Source: MGOM01 sp035455265
GTDB lineage: Bacteria > Chloroflexota > Anaerolineae > Anaerolineales > E44-bin32
Direction of reading: 5' to 3'
NCBI GenBank assembly: GCA_035455265.1
Contig: DATIFK010000157.1
Span: forward strand, 1-41,996
DNA: 41,996 bases
The notes below the pieces were generated by a model that was given only the letters and a program-made list of their open reading frames with translations, did not search any database and had not been told where the DNA came from. How positions within the stretch are numbered: the stretch's first letter is position 1; every line of letters begins with the position of its first letter. Below are positions 30,978-38,464 of this stretch, one piece after another. A program made the position numbers and the translations under genes.

Positions 30978-32215
30978 CCGGACCGCTCGTCCCGACCGAG
31001 CCATTGACCCACGGCAGCGAGCTCAACGCCGTCTACGCCATCGCTCGTGTCGTGGCCGAAACGTACGACACGGAGGCGGGCCTCGACACGGTCTTCCGCC
31101 TGTCGCGTACGATCTTCATCTTCGACGTCGTGTCGCTGTTCTTGCAGGACGAAGAGACGGGCGAGCTGGAGCCGTCCTACGCGCTGGCGCTGGGGCGCGG
31201 CCGCGCCCGCGAGGCGGAGCTCTCCTGGGGCGAGCCGGCCGCCCGCGAGGCTTTCCGTGCCGGCCAGACCGTCTTGCGCCAGGAGGACAGCGGCCCGGGT
31301 GTGGCCACCCGCGACCGTCGCCGCGACTACCTCGGCCTGCCGATGATGGTCGGCGGGCGCTGTGTCGGAGGTCTGGTCTTCGGGCGCTTCGGCGGCCCAA
31401 CGTTCCCCCCGGAGCACATTCGCCTGGCGGAGTTCGTCGCCTGGCACGTCGGCCAGCTGCTCGAGAACCGCCGCATGTCGCGGCGCATCGCCACCCTCGA
31501 GGCCCAGCGCGAGCTGGCCCGCATGCAAGATGAGTTCATCTCGACCATCTCCCACGAGTTGCGCACGCCCCTGGGGTTCATCAAGGGCTACGTGACGACC
31601 CTCATGCGCGAGGACGCCGGCTGGGACGCCTCCGCCCGCGGCGAGTTCTTGCGGATCATCGACGAGGAGGCCGACCGGCTGCGCGAGCTGATCGACAACC
31701 TGCTCGATTCGTCGCGCCTGGAAACCGGCACTTTGGGCATGACGCGCGAGCCGACGCGCGTCGGCGCCCTTCTACGCGACACGAGCTACCGGACGCAGTC
31801 GGCCTATCCCGAGATGGAGCTGCGCCTCGACATCCCGGACGAGCTTCCGATCCTCCACATCGACGCCACGCGCATCTCCCAGGTCCTGGACAACCTCCTG
31901 TCGAACGCCCACAAGTACGCCCCGGGGGCCCCGGTCTCGCTCATGGTCGGCGTCGAGCCCGAGAGGCTGCGCATCGAGGTCCACGACCAGGGGCCGGGGA
32001 TCCCGGCCGAGCACCTGCCGCACCTGTTCCAGCGTTTCTATCGCGTGCCCGACAGTCAGCGGTCGGTGCGGGGAACCGGACTCGGGCTATACATCTGCCG
32101 CAAGATCATCGAGGCCCACAGAGGCGAGATCGGGGTCGAGAGCCATCCCGGATCCGGGACGCGGTTCTACTTCACCTTGCCGATCGACGTGCCGGAGGCC
32201 AGCCATGAACCCTAA
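30974..32215 (+). CDS. GAF domain-containing sensor histidine kinase
   Basis: 413 residues. A GAF domain (about 15-165) precedes HisKA with TISHELRTPLGF (His194) and HATPase_c with NLLSNAHKYAP, VHDQGPGIP and RGTGLGLYICRKI, all intact. No membrane helices are seen. The ATG overlaps the preceding kinase's stop (ATGA), and the response regulator gene begins 11 nt before this stop, so the three genes form one translationally coupled unit: two kinases and one regulator. Which kinase phosphorylates the regulator is not decidable here. Confidence 0.92.
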   Translation: MTGPLVPTEPLTHGSELNAVYAIARVVAETYDTEAGLDTVFRLSRTIFIFDVVSLFLQDEETGELEPSYALALGRGRAREAELSWGEPAAREAFRAGQTVLRQEDSGPGVATRDRRRDYLGLPMMVGGRCVGGLVFGRFGGPTFPPEHIRLAEFVAWHVGQLLENRRMSRRIATLEAQRELARMQDEFISTISHELRTPLGFIKGYVTTLMREDAGWDASARGEFLRIIDEEADRLRELIDNLLDSSRLETGTLGMTREPTRVGALLRDTSYRTQSAYPEMELRLDIPDELPILHIDATRISQVLDNLLSNAHKYAPGAPVSLMVGVEPERLRIEVHDQGPGIPAEHLPHLFQRFYRVPDSQRSVRGTGLGLYICRKIIEAHRGEIGVESHPGSGTRFYFTLPIDVPEASHEP

Positions 32216-32921
32216 GAAGACGATCCTGGTCGTGGACGATGAACCGCGCTACGTCCGACTGGTCGAGGTCAACTTGATGACGGAGGGCTACGCCGTCACC
32301 AACGCCGCCAACGGCCAGGAAGCGGTCGAATCGGTGGCCGCCAGCCAGCCGGATTTGATCCTGCTCGACGTCATGATGCCGATCATGGACGGTTTCACCG
32401 CCTGCCTGCGCATCCGCGAGTTTTCCACCGTGCCGATCATCATGGTCACGGCCAAGGGCGAGGAGCGCGACCGCGTGCGCGGCCTGGATGCGGGAGCCGA
32501 CGACTACATCGTCAAGCCGTTTTCCGCGCAGGAACTGCTGGCGCGGGTGCGGGCGGTCCTGCGCCGGGCCGAGCGCCAGATGTCGGGCGCGTTCCACAAG
32601 CCATTCTTCCGCCACCACGAGCTGCAGATCGACCTGGCGCGGGCTGAAGTGACCAGCGCCGGCAAACCGATCCTGCTCACCGCCACCGAGTACCGCCTGC
32701 TGCAGACGCTGGCCGCCGCCGTGGGCAAGATGCTGACCGGCGAGGAATTGCTGACGTCGGTCTGGGGGCCGGAGTACCGCGAGGACAAGGAAATCCTGTG
32801 GGTTTGTCTGAGTCGCCTGCGCCAGAAGATCGAGCCTGATCCGAAGAACCCGATCCACATCCTCACGCGCCAGGGCCTCGGCTACTACATGCCGCCCGAA
32901 GAGGAGGCCCCCTCGGCCTGA
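32205..32921 (+). CDS. OmpR/PhoB family response regulator
   Basis: 238 residues. Receiver domain 6-120 with acidic pair DDE (11-13), phosphoacceptor Asp55 in LILLDVMMPIMDG and YIVKPF lysine. The winged-helix DNA-binding domain (about 135-232) shows LLTATEYRLLQTLAAAVGKMLTGEELLTSVWG and the ILTRQGLGYYM wing. It overlaps the GAF kinase gene by 11 nt. The target genes are unknown. Confidence 0.94.
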   Translation: MNPKKTILVVDDEPRYVRLVEVNLMTEGYAVTNAANGQEAVESVAASQPDLILLDVMMPIMDGFTACLRIREFSTVPIIMVTAKGEERDRVRGLDAGADDYIVKPFSAQELLARVRAVLRRAERQMSGAFHKPFFRHHELQIDLARAEVTSAGKPILLTATEYRLLQTLAAAVGKMLTGEELLTSVWGPEYREDKEILWVCLSRLRQKIEPDPKNPIHILTRQGLGYYMPPEEEAPSA

Positions 32922-32922
32922 G

Positions 32923-33004
32923 GAGTGGTCGCTGGCCAGTGGCCGGTGGACAGTACCGAGTAGAAGTCCATCGACGGGCCACTCGCCACCGACCACTGAC
33001 CACT
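32923..33004. repeat. Inverted pair of heptamer arrays before the XRE gene
   Basis: The left arm (about 32925-32953) reads AGTGGTCGCTGGCCAGTGGC and on; the right arm (about 32976-33004) reads GGGCCACTCGCCACCGACCA and on, and is close to its reverse complement, with about 20 nt between. The unit is 7 bp. The right arm ends directly at the TATAAT of the XRE gene. Confidence 0.65.
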
Positions 33005-33005
33005 G

Positions 33006-33011
33006 TATAAT
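33006..33011 (+). promoter_or_regulatory. Predicted -10 box of the XRE regulator operon
   Basis: TATAAT followed by CCGTCC, 32 nt before the ATG, with GGGAG as ribosome site. No -35 match is seen at the right spacing because the heptamer array occupies that place. Confidence 0.6.
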
Positions 33012-33043
33012 CCGTCCAGCCTGCCACGACCGGGAGCAACCCC

Positions 33044-33715
33044 ATGGCCGACCGATCCTCGGTGCAGTTGCGGACGAAAATGCTCGGGGCCCTTATCCGC
33101 CAGGCGAGACTCGCCGCGGGCAAGAGCCTCAAGGAGACCGCCGCCCTGATCGGCACCAGCAGCGGGATTCTGTCCTCCTACGAGAAGGGCCGTAAGGGGA
33201 TCTCGCTCCCCGAACTCGAACTGCTGGCCTTCCAGCTCGATGTCCCGATGCGCAGCCTGACGTCGGCCGCCAAGGCCGAGGCTCAGAAGAAGCCGGACTT
33301 CAACGCTCCCGTGATGGTCTCTCTGCGCCAGCATTTCATCGGCGCGCTCGTCAAGGCCCAACGCACCGAGGCGGGCTTGAGCGTCCGCCAGCTCTCCAAG
33401 AGCACCGGCATTCCTTCGGCCCGGCTGACGGCCTACGAGCAAGGGGAGCGGCCGGTCCCCTTCGCCGAGCTGGAGATCATCGCCGCCGAGCTCGGTCACA
33501 ATCTCAGGGATTACATGGACACGCGTGGCCCGGTCGGGGAATGGGAGGCCATGCAGGAGGCCTTCGAGGACTTCCGCCGCCTTCCCGCCGATCTGCGCGA
33601 ATTCATGCGCAGCCCTGAGCACGAGGCCTACCTCCGCATGGCCCTTCGTCTGAGCGAGCTCTCGGTGGAGAAGCTGCGGACGGTCGGCGAGGGCCTGCTC
33701 GAAATCACCCTGTGA
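33044..33715 (+). CDS. Tandem XRE-type helix-turn-helix regulator
   Basis: 223 residues with two Cro/C1-type HTH domains. The first, about 10-65, contains LIRQARLAAGKSLKETAALIGTS and SYEKGRKGISLPELELLA; the second, about 97-155, contains LVKAQRTEAGLSVRQLSKSTGIP and AYEQGERPVPFAELEIIA. A helical C-terminus of about 65 residues with FRRLPADLREFM follows. A single chain with two HTHs could bind a two-site operator as a monomer. It overlaps the TPR gene by 4 nt (GTGA). No ligand domain is recognised. Confidence 0.88.
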   Translation: MADRSSVQLRTKMLGALIRQARLAAGKSLKETAALIGTSSGILSSYEKGRKGISLPELELLAFQLDVPMRSLTSAAKAEAQKKPDFNAPVMVSLRQHFIGALVKAQRTEAGLSVRQLSKSTGIPSARLTAYEQGERPVPFAELEIIAAELGHNLRDYMDTRGPVGEWEAMQEAFEDFRRLPADLREFMRSPEHEAYLRMALRLSELSVEKLRTVGEGLLEITL

Positions 33716-34254
33716 CGTTGGGGACCTCAGACCCCGACGAACTGGAACGCCACGGGCTGTCCGCCTACCGCGAAGGTCGCCGGGAGGAGGCGGCCGCGCG
33801 TCTGCAAGCGGCCGTGGACGGATTCCGGAAGAACCAGGACAGCCTGGGCGCGGCCGAAGCAGCCAACAACTTGAGCGTCGTACTGCTCAAGCTCGGTCAG
33901 GCGCGGCGCGCGCTGGAGGTTGTGCAGGGAACCGCCTCGGTCTTCGAAACCGCGGGAGACCCAGTCCGCGCGGCGCAGGCACTCGGCAACGAGGCTGCGG
34001 CGCTCGAAGCCATGAGGCGCTACGACGAAGCCGAGCGCTCGTACCGGGAGGCGGCCGAGAGGCTTCACAACCTGCACCAACCCGAGGCCGAAGCCCACAC
34101 CCGACAGGCCCTGGCGGCGCTCCTTCTTCGTCGAGGCCGACCCCTCGAGGCGGTGGAATCCGCTGAAGTGAGCCTCCAGTCTGGAGCTCTTCCGGGATGG
34201 GGCCGACGCTGGGCGAAAGCCCTGGTGAACCTTCTCCGGCGTTTCATCCCCTAG
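33712..34254 (+). CDS. Small TPR-repeat protein
   Basis: 180 residues. Helical repeats consistent with three to four TPRs are visible: LSAYREGRREEAAARLQAAV, AANNLSVVLLKLGQARRALEV, AQALGNEAAALEAMRRYDEAE and AHTRQALAALLLRRGRPLEAVE. A basic hydrophobic tail, RRWAKALVNLLRRF, could be amphipathic. The GTG start overlaps the XRE gene stop, so the two products are likely made together and the TPR protein may be an interaction partner of the regulator. No enzymatic motif is present. Confidence 0.82.
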   Translation: MTLGTSDPDELERHGLSAYREGRREEAAARLQAAVDGFRKNQDSLGAAEAANNLSVVLLKLGQARRALEVVQGTASVFETAGDPVRAAQALGNEAAALEAMRRYDEAERSYREAAERLHNLHQPEAEAHTRQALAALLLRRGRPLEAVESAEVSLQSGALPGWGRRWAKALVNLLRRFIP

Positions 34255-34266
34255 TCCCGGCGCGCC

Positions 34267-35118
34267 GTGGGTCCCCCCTCCCCGATCTCCGTCCGAACCG
34301 TCGATCAGGGGGACCGACGCCTTGTGTCGACACTGCTGGCAGCCAGCCGCTGGCGTCATTCCCATCTGGACTGGCAGGAACCGATCGACCTCCTCGGACA
34401 GCAACCGTTCCTGGCGGCCGAAGCCGACGCGACATTCGTGGGCTGTCTGGCCTGCCCGGAAAGCCCGGAGGGCGTCGCCTGGATCCGCGTGCTTTGCCTC
34501 GCCCTCGGCTCCGACCCGGCAAGGGTATGGCGGGCACTGTGGGACTCGGCCGCCGACCGCCTGTCGGCCTCCGGGGTCCGTCGCGCCGCCAGCCTGCAAA
34601 GCGGCACCTGGCAACGCCCCCTGCTCGACGAGGCCGGTTTCCGCGAAACGAACGCGGTCGTCTTCTATGAGCGGTCGACCCGTCGACCTCCATCCCCCGG
34701 CAAGAACCCCGCTCAATTGCGACCCATGAGCGCCGCCGATGTGGCTGCGGTCGCGGCCGTCGATCACCTCGCCTTCGGTCCCTTGTGGCGAGTGCCGCAG
34801 GAGACGCTGGGATTGGCCTACCGGCTGGCGGGTGATGCCGCCATCGCGGAGGCGGACGGAGCCATCGTGGGATACCAGATCACGACGATCTCACCGCTGG
34901 GCGCCCATCTGGCGCGCCTGGCGGTCGCGCCGCAGTGGCAGGGACGAGGTATCGGTGCCGTGCTGGTGGGCGAGCTGCTGCAGCGGCTTCCGGACCGTGG
35001 TGTTTCGAGGATCACCCTCAACACTCAGGCCGACAACCGCCTTGGCCAGAATCTCTATCGCAAGCTCGGCTTTCGGGAGACGGGCGAGAGACTCCCGGTG
35101 TTCGAACGAGAATGGTAG
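34267..35118 (+). CDS. Tandem GNAT N-acetyltransferase
   Basis: 283 residues from GTG 34267, 12 nt after the TPR gene. The C-terminal half is a clear GNAT domain: LARLAVAPQWQGRGIGAVLVGELL (acetyl-CoA motif A) and NRLGQNLYRKLGF. The N-terminal half (about 1-140) looks like a second, degenerate GNAT fold with LDEAGFRETNAVVFYERS at its end and no clean motif A. Substrate unknown. A double-GNAT arrangement with only one active site is a recurrent pattern in the family. Confidence 0.85.
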   Translation: MGPPSPISVRTVDQGDRRLVSTLLAASRWRHSHLDWQEPIDLLGQQPFLAAEADATFVGCLACPESPEGVAWIRVLCLALGSDPARVWRALWDSAADRLSASGVRRAASLQSGTWQRPLLDEAGFRETNAVVFYERSTRRPPSPGKNPAQLRPMSAADVAAVAAVDHLAFGPLWRVPQETLGLAYRLAGDAAIAEADGAIVGYQITTISPLGAHLARLAVAPQWQGRGIGAVLVGELLQRLPDRGVSRITLNTQADNRLGQNLYRKLGFRETGERLPVFEREW

Positions 35119-35160
35119 TGGACCGGGAGATTGTTCTCCGGAGACCTCCGGGGACCCCTC

Positions 35161-35574
35161 ATGCAGGGTGAGCTGGCACGCAAACTGGGGCTTCGTCCCG
35201 GGCAAGCGGTCTTGCTGATCGATGCCCCGCCTTCAGCCGACCGCCGCTTGCGCGACGCGGCCCCCGCAGGTGTTCGCTTCGTTCGCTCCGCCACGGCTCA
35301 CGTCGATCAGGTCTTCTGGTGGCCGAAGGACCTGAGCCGCCTGGCTTCTGCGCTGGCACGTCTCCAGAAGCGCCTGCAATCCGACGGCGCCGTCTGGATC
35401 GTCATGCCCAAGAAACCGTTCGCCGCCGCCCGCGGCATCCGATTCACCTGGGAAGCCATGCAGGCCGAAGGGTTGAAGGGCGACTTCGTCGACAACAAGA
35501 TCGCTTCGTTCGACGATCAGGATTACGCCACGCGCTTCGTTGTGCGGAAGACGCGCCGCACGAAACCGTTGTAG
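35161..35574 (+). CDS. DUF3052-like protein
   Basis: 137 residues from the ATG at 35161. The opening MQGELARKLGLRPGQAVLLIDAP, the middle VWIVMPKK and the ending DFVDNKIASFDDQDYATRFVVRK fit the DUF3052 pattern (N-terminal 'LAKKLGLK' block, 'W-PK', 'VDNK', 'FVVRK'). No catalytic function is known. An upstream TTG at 35131 in the same frame is less likely because family homology begins at 35161. Its TAG stop (35572-35574) lies just before a short GCCGGC hairpin that also spans the stop of the convergent receiver gene. Confidence 0.72.
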   Translation: MQGELARKLGLRPGQAVLLIDAPPSADRRLRDAAPAGVRFVRSATAHVDQVFWWPKDLSRLASALARLQKRLQSDGAVWIVMPKKPFAAARGIRFTWEAMQAEGLKGDFVDNKIASFDDQDYATRFVVRKTRRTKPL

Positions 35575-35596
35575 CCGGCCGGATCGGAAACGGCGA

Positions 35597-35614
35597 GCCG
35601 GCGCTTCAGCCGGC
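35597..35614. repeat. Hairpin at convergent 3' ends (DUF3052 gene / receiver gene)
   Basis: GCCGGC (35597-35602), GCTTCA, GCCGGC (35609-35614): a 6-bp stem. The minus-strand receiver gene's TGA (35606-35608) lies in the loop. Its form resembles the inner hairpin at 636-655 and has no T-tract. Confidence 0.45.
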
Positions 35615-36043
35615 GTCTTCCGGCAGCAGCGTGCCGACGGCTTCCCGCAGATCCTTCAACGAGAAGGGTTTCGCCAAGAAGCTATCCGCACCGGCTTGCA
35701 GAGCGGCGGCCTGTTCCTGGGTGCTGACGCCGGCGCTGACGACGATAACGGGCACACGCGCGTACGGTTGCTCCGCACGGATACGCCGGACGAAGGTCAA
35801 TCCATCCACCTCCGGCATCATCACATCCGTCAGGATGAGGTCGGGAGTGAGATTCTCCAGAAGGCGGATGGCCTCGTCGGTGCTGTTCGCGCAGTAGACC
35901 CGGGCGTTGTACATCTTGAGGATCTCGCCCATGATGGCGCAGAAGGTCGGATCGTCATCGACGACCATGACCGTGGGCGGCCCGACCGGCACACCCGGCA
36001 GCAAAGGCGTAGAGGACATCCCATGCCCGTTTGTCGGATGCAT
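35606..36043 (-). CDS. Receiver-only response regulator, paralogue B
   Basis: 145 residues. After about 24 flexible residues comes a REC domain: VMVVDDDP (Asp29-31), phosphoacceptor Asp73 in LILTDVMMPEVDGL, VIVVSAG, and FLAKPF. No output domain. The start ATG 36043 is preceded by GGGGAAG; ATG 36019 is the alternative. It is 136 nt downstream of a close paralogue on the same strand (shared TFxxIMGE/SFAAVMGE helix, D-V-MMPEVDGL, and C-terminal F-KPF...LREA). Probably a phosphorelay intermediate or a target of the nearby kinases. Confidence 0.85.
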   Translation of the reverse strand: MHPTNGHGMSSTPLLPGVPVGPPTVMVVDDDPTFCAIMGEILKMYNARVYCANSTDEAIRLLENLTPDLILTDVMMPEVDGLTFVRRIRAEQPYARVPVIVVSAGVSTQEQAAALQAGADSFLAKPFSLKDLREAVGTLLPEDAG

Positions 36044-36090
36044 GATCTTCCCCGGCGGGCGCAGACTCGCCGCTCCCGAGATCCCGCCGA

Positions 36091-36149
36091 GGCCGGTCGT
36101 TGCAAGTTCAGCGCCGGAAAACAACGACCGGCCGGGACTGCCCGGCCGG
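36091..36149 (-). terminator. Overlapping alternative hairpins between the two receiver genes
   Basis: On the minus strand CCGGCCGGG (36149-36141), CAGT, CCCGGCCGG (36136-36128) form a perfect 9-bp stem, followed a few bases later by TTGTTTT, a terminator-like tail. The 3' arm overlaps CAACGACCGGCC (36122-36133, plus-strand reading), which can instead pair with GGCCGGTCGTTG (36091-36102). The two stems exclude each other. Confidence 0.5.
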
Positions 36150-36179
36150 CCAAGAGGTCGAGATGAGGATGGAGGAGAA

Positions 36180-36617
36180 CTAGATCCTGGGATCGCGCGG
36201 CAGATGGCGGCGCAGCGCCTCGCGCAGCTCATCCGCCGTGAACGGCTTGCCCAGGAAGGCGTCGGCGCCGGCGAACATGGCCTCGTTCTTGTCGCTCGTG
36301 CTGGCACGGGCACTGATGACGACGATCGGGATGCCCTGCCAGGCGGGCTCGGCCTGGATCTTGCGGATGAGGCTCAACCCATCCACCTCCGGCATCATGA
36401 CATCCACCAGCATCAAATCCGGAGGGCTCAGCTCCATTTTGTGCAGAGCGTCTTTGGCATCGTGGGCGACGTCGACGTGGAGGCCGAACGCATCCAGCAC
36501 CTCCCCCATCACCGCCGCAAACGATACCTCGTCGTCCACCACGAGCACGCGCTGCCGTTGACCCTGGAAGGGCCGGGTCGCCGGCAGCCCCGCTACCGCT
36601 TGTGGCAAGGATGCCAT
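36180..36617 (-). CDS. Receiver-only response regulator, paralogue A
   Basis: 145 residues. REC domain with VLVVDDEVSF (Asp28, Asp29), phosphoacceptor Asp72 in LMLVDVMMPEVDGLSLIRKI, IVVISARAS and FLGKPF. The ATG is preceded by a strong AGGAGG. It is upstream of, and paralogous to, the receiver at 35606. Between them two competing hairpins could reduce read-through, making downstream expression lower or conditional. Confidence 0.88.
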   Translation of the reverse strand: MASLPQAVAGLPATRPFQGQRQRVLVVDDEVSFAAVMGEVLDAFGLHVDVAHDAKDALHKMELSPPDLMLVDVMMPEVDGLSLIRKIQAEPAWQGIPIVVISARASTSDKNEAMFAGADAFLGKPFTADELREALRRHLPRDPRI

Positions 36618-36705
36618 GCGCCTCCTCTCCTGCGGACTATGCCGAAGATTTCGACCGGTTGGGCTCCGCCCAGTCGGACGGAAGAGCCTTCCGGCATCCC
36701 GATGT

Positions 36706-36711
36706 TATAAT
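36706..36711 (+). promoter_or_regulatory. Predicted -10 box of the alpha/beta hydrolase gene
   Basis: TATAAT followed by GCGGCG, in the 173-nt divergent gap after the receiver gene. No convincing -35. The leader to the TTG start at 36791 would be about 73 nt. Confidence 0.45.
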
Positions 36712-36790
36712 GCGGCGCTCAGCGCGCGCCTTTCAACTTCCCAACAAAGCCTGCGGCGACCCGCCGCCGAGGAGACGGCCCGAGGCCGCC

Positions 36791-37615
36791 TTGACCCCCA
36801 CATCCGGCTTCCTCAACGCTCAAGACGGCGCCCGACTCTACTGGCAGCGATGGGATCCCTCCCGTGCCAGCCGGGCGACGGTCTGCCTTGTCCACGGCCA
36901 CGGGGAACACATCGGCCGCTACAACCACGTCGCCCGAGCCTTCCAGGACGCCCGAGTGACCATGATCGGAAGCGACCTGCGGGGCCACGGCCAAACTCCC
37001 GGCCCGCGTGGGGACGCTCCATCGTACGAGCGCCTGCTGGACGACGTCGATCTCCTGATCTCGCTTTCCGATCCGTCCAAGCCGGTCTTTCTCTACGGCC
37101 ACAGCATGGGCGGAAACATTGCCCTGCAGTACGGGCTGAGACGCACGAGCCGCCTGCACGGGGTCATTGTCACCGGGGCCTGGCTCCGCTTGCGCTACCC
37201 GACCCCGCCCCTTCAGCGGCTGATGGCGCGCGCCCTGCCCTCGATCCTTCCGGGGTTCACGGTCGCCAGCGGCCTGAACGTGAACGGCCTATCGCGAGAT
37301 CCAGCCGTCGTGCGCGCCTACGTCGAAGACCCGCTGGTCCACGACCGAATCAGCGCGCGGCTGGGGAGTTCGATCTTGAATGCCGGCGAGGATGCCCTGG
37401 CCCACGCCGCCGAGTTCCGTCTGCCGGTGTTGTTCATGCACGGCGCCGACGATCCGATCGTGGATCCGGCCGCCGTCGAAACGTTCTACCGGGAAGCCTC
37501 GTCCACCGACAAGACGTTCCGGCTCTGGACCGGCCTCACGCACGAGATTCACAACGAGCCGGAGCAGGCCGAAGTGCTGAAGGTCATGGTCGATTGGGTC
37601 GTCGCCCGTCTCTGA
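36791..37615 (+). CDS. Alpha/beta hydrolase, monoacylglycerol-lipase-like
   Basis: 274 residues from TTG 36791. The serine hydrolase fold shows VCLVHGHGEHIGRYNHVA (oxyanion HG and 'GEH' typical of monoglyceride lipases), the nucleophile in YGHSMGGNIAL, the acid in MHGADDPIVD and the final histidine in GLTHEIHNE. Family members cleave monoacylglycerols or act as lysophospholipases. The open frame extends upstream to 36602, but a TATAAT lies at 36706 and the upstream residues are non-homologous, so the TTG is preferred; I see no strong ribosome site close to it. Function is at family level only. Confidence 0.88.
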   Translation: MTPTSGFLNAQDGARLYWQRWDPSRASRATVCLVHGHGEHIGRYNHVARAFQDARVTMIGSDLRGHGQTPGPRGDAPSYERLLDDVDLLISLSDPSKPVFLYGHSMGGNIALQYGLRRTSRLHGVIVTGAWLRLRYPTPPLQRLMARALPSILPGFTVASGLNVNGLSRDPAVVRAYVEDPLVHDRISARLGSSILNAGEDALAHAAEFRLPVLFMHGADDPIVDPAAVETFYREASSTDKTFRLWTGLTHEIHNEPEQAEVLKVMVDWVVARL

Positions 37616-37664
37616 ATCCGGGCCGCAACCCACCGTCAGCCTGGTATCCATTCTGGGAGAGCGC

Positions 37665-38381
37665 ATGAGCAAACGGTCAGAGCTTCGAGAACGCAGATCG
37701 CAACGTCAGCGGCAGCAACGGGTCGTGATCATTCTGGGCGTGGTGGGCCTGGCGATCGTGATCACGGCCCTCCTGATCCTGCAGAACAACGCCCCGACCG
37801 GCTCCGTGGCGACGGCGGCGCCGGCGACCTATCCGCAGGCCGACGGCAACGCCATGGGCGACCCATCAGCGCCGGTCGTCATCCATGAGTACTCCGACTT
37901 CCAGTGTCCATTCTGCAAACGCTTCCATGACGACACGCTGGCGCTCATCGTGCGCGACTACGTCGCCACGGGGAAGGTCCGCTTCGTCTATCACCACTTC
38001 CCGGTCGTCGACCGGGGCACGACCCTCGGCGAGTCCCACCTGGCCGCCACGGCGGCCTTCTGCGCCGGGGAGCAGAACCGCTTCTGGGAGTTCTCCGACG
38101 TGCTGTTCGCCAACCAGACCGGCGAAAACGTCGGCAACTTCACCGTCCGGCGGCTCGAGGCGATGGCCAGCGTTGTCGGGTTGGACCTCAATGCCTATAA
38201 GGAATGCATGGCCAGCGGCGATGCCGACAGGCAGGTGCGGGCTGACGTGGCGGAGGCCACCGGCGCCAACTTGACGTCGACGCCGTCCTTCATCATCAAC
38301 GGGGATGTGCTCGTCGGCGCGCAGCCGTACCAGGTCTTCCAGACCTCGATCGAGGCCGCGCTGGCGAAAGCTTCCCCCTAG
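37665..38381 (+). CDS. Membrane-anchored DsbA-like thiol-disulfide oxidoreductase (Thioredoxin_4)
   Basis: 238 residues. A basic N-terminus (SKRSELRERRSQRQRQQR) is followed by one transmembrane helix (about 20-40), so the enzyme domain faces outward. The active site is DFQCPFC (Cys81-Cys84) and the cis-proline is in TSTPSFIING (Pro207). A second pair, Cys133 and Cys181, is usual for this family. It should oxidise or isomerise disulfides in exported proteins, plausibly including those with conserved cysteines such as the M23 lipoproteins in this window. The ATG follows GGGAGAG. It is 49 nt after the hydrolase gene, so co-transcription is possible. Confidence 0.92.
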   Translation: MSKRSELRERRSQRQRQQRVVIILGVVGLAIVITALLILQNNAPTGSVATAAPATYPQADGNAMGDPSAPVVIHEYSDFQCPFCKRFHDDTLALIVRDYVATGKVRFVYHHFPVVDRGTTLGESHLAATAAFCAGEQNRFWEFSDVLFANQTGENVGNFTVRRLEAMASVVGLDLNAYKECMASGDADRQVRADVAEATGANLTSTPSFIINGDVLVGAQPYQVFQTSIEAALAKASP

Positions 38382-38407
38382 CTCCCGGGTAGCCAACGCC
38401 TTGGAAC

Positions 38408-38442
38408 AGCCATCCCGCGAGCGCAGAGCTCGCGGGATGGCT
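38408..38442. terminator. Strong bidirectional terminator-like hairpin
   Basis: AGCCATCCCGCGAGC (38408-38422), loop GCAGA, GCTCGCGGGATGGCT (38428-38442): a perfect 15-bp stem. On the plus strand CGCGTTTCTTG follows. It lies between the convergent dsbA-like (ends 38381) and DUF554 (ends 38465) genes. Confidence 0.65.
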
Positions 38443-38464
38443 CGCGTTTCTTGAGGGAGTGTCC

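Noticed and set aside
36602..36790. N-terminal extension of the alpha/beta hydrolase frame
   Set aside because: It overlaps the divergent receiver gene start and includes the TATAAT box at 36706; the extra residues have no family match.
36616..37668. 350-residue alternative frame over the alpha/beta hydrolase
   Set aside because: Arg/Pro-rich; the other frame has the GHSMGG nucleophile elbow and a full triad.
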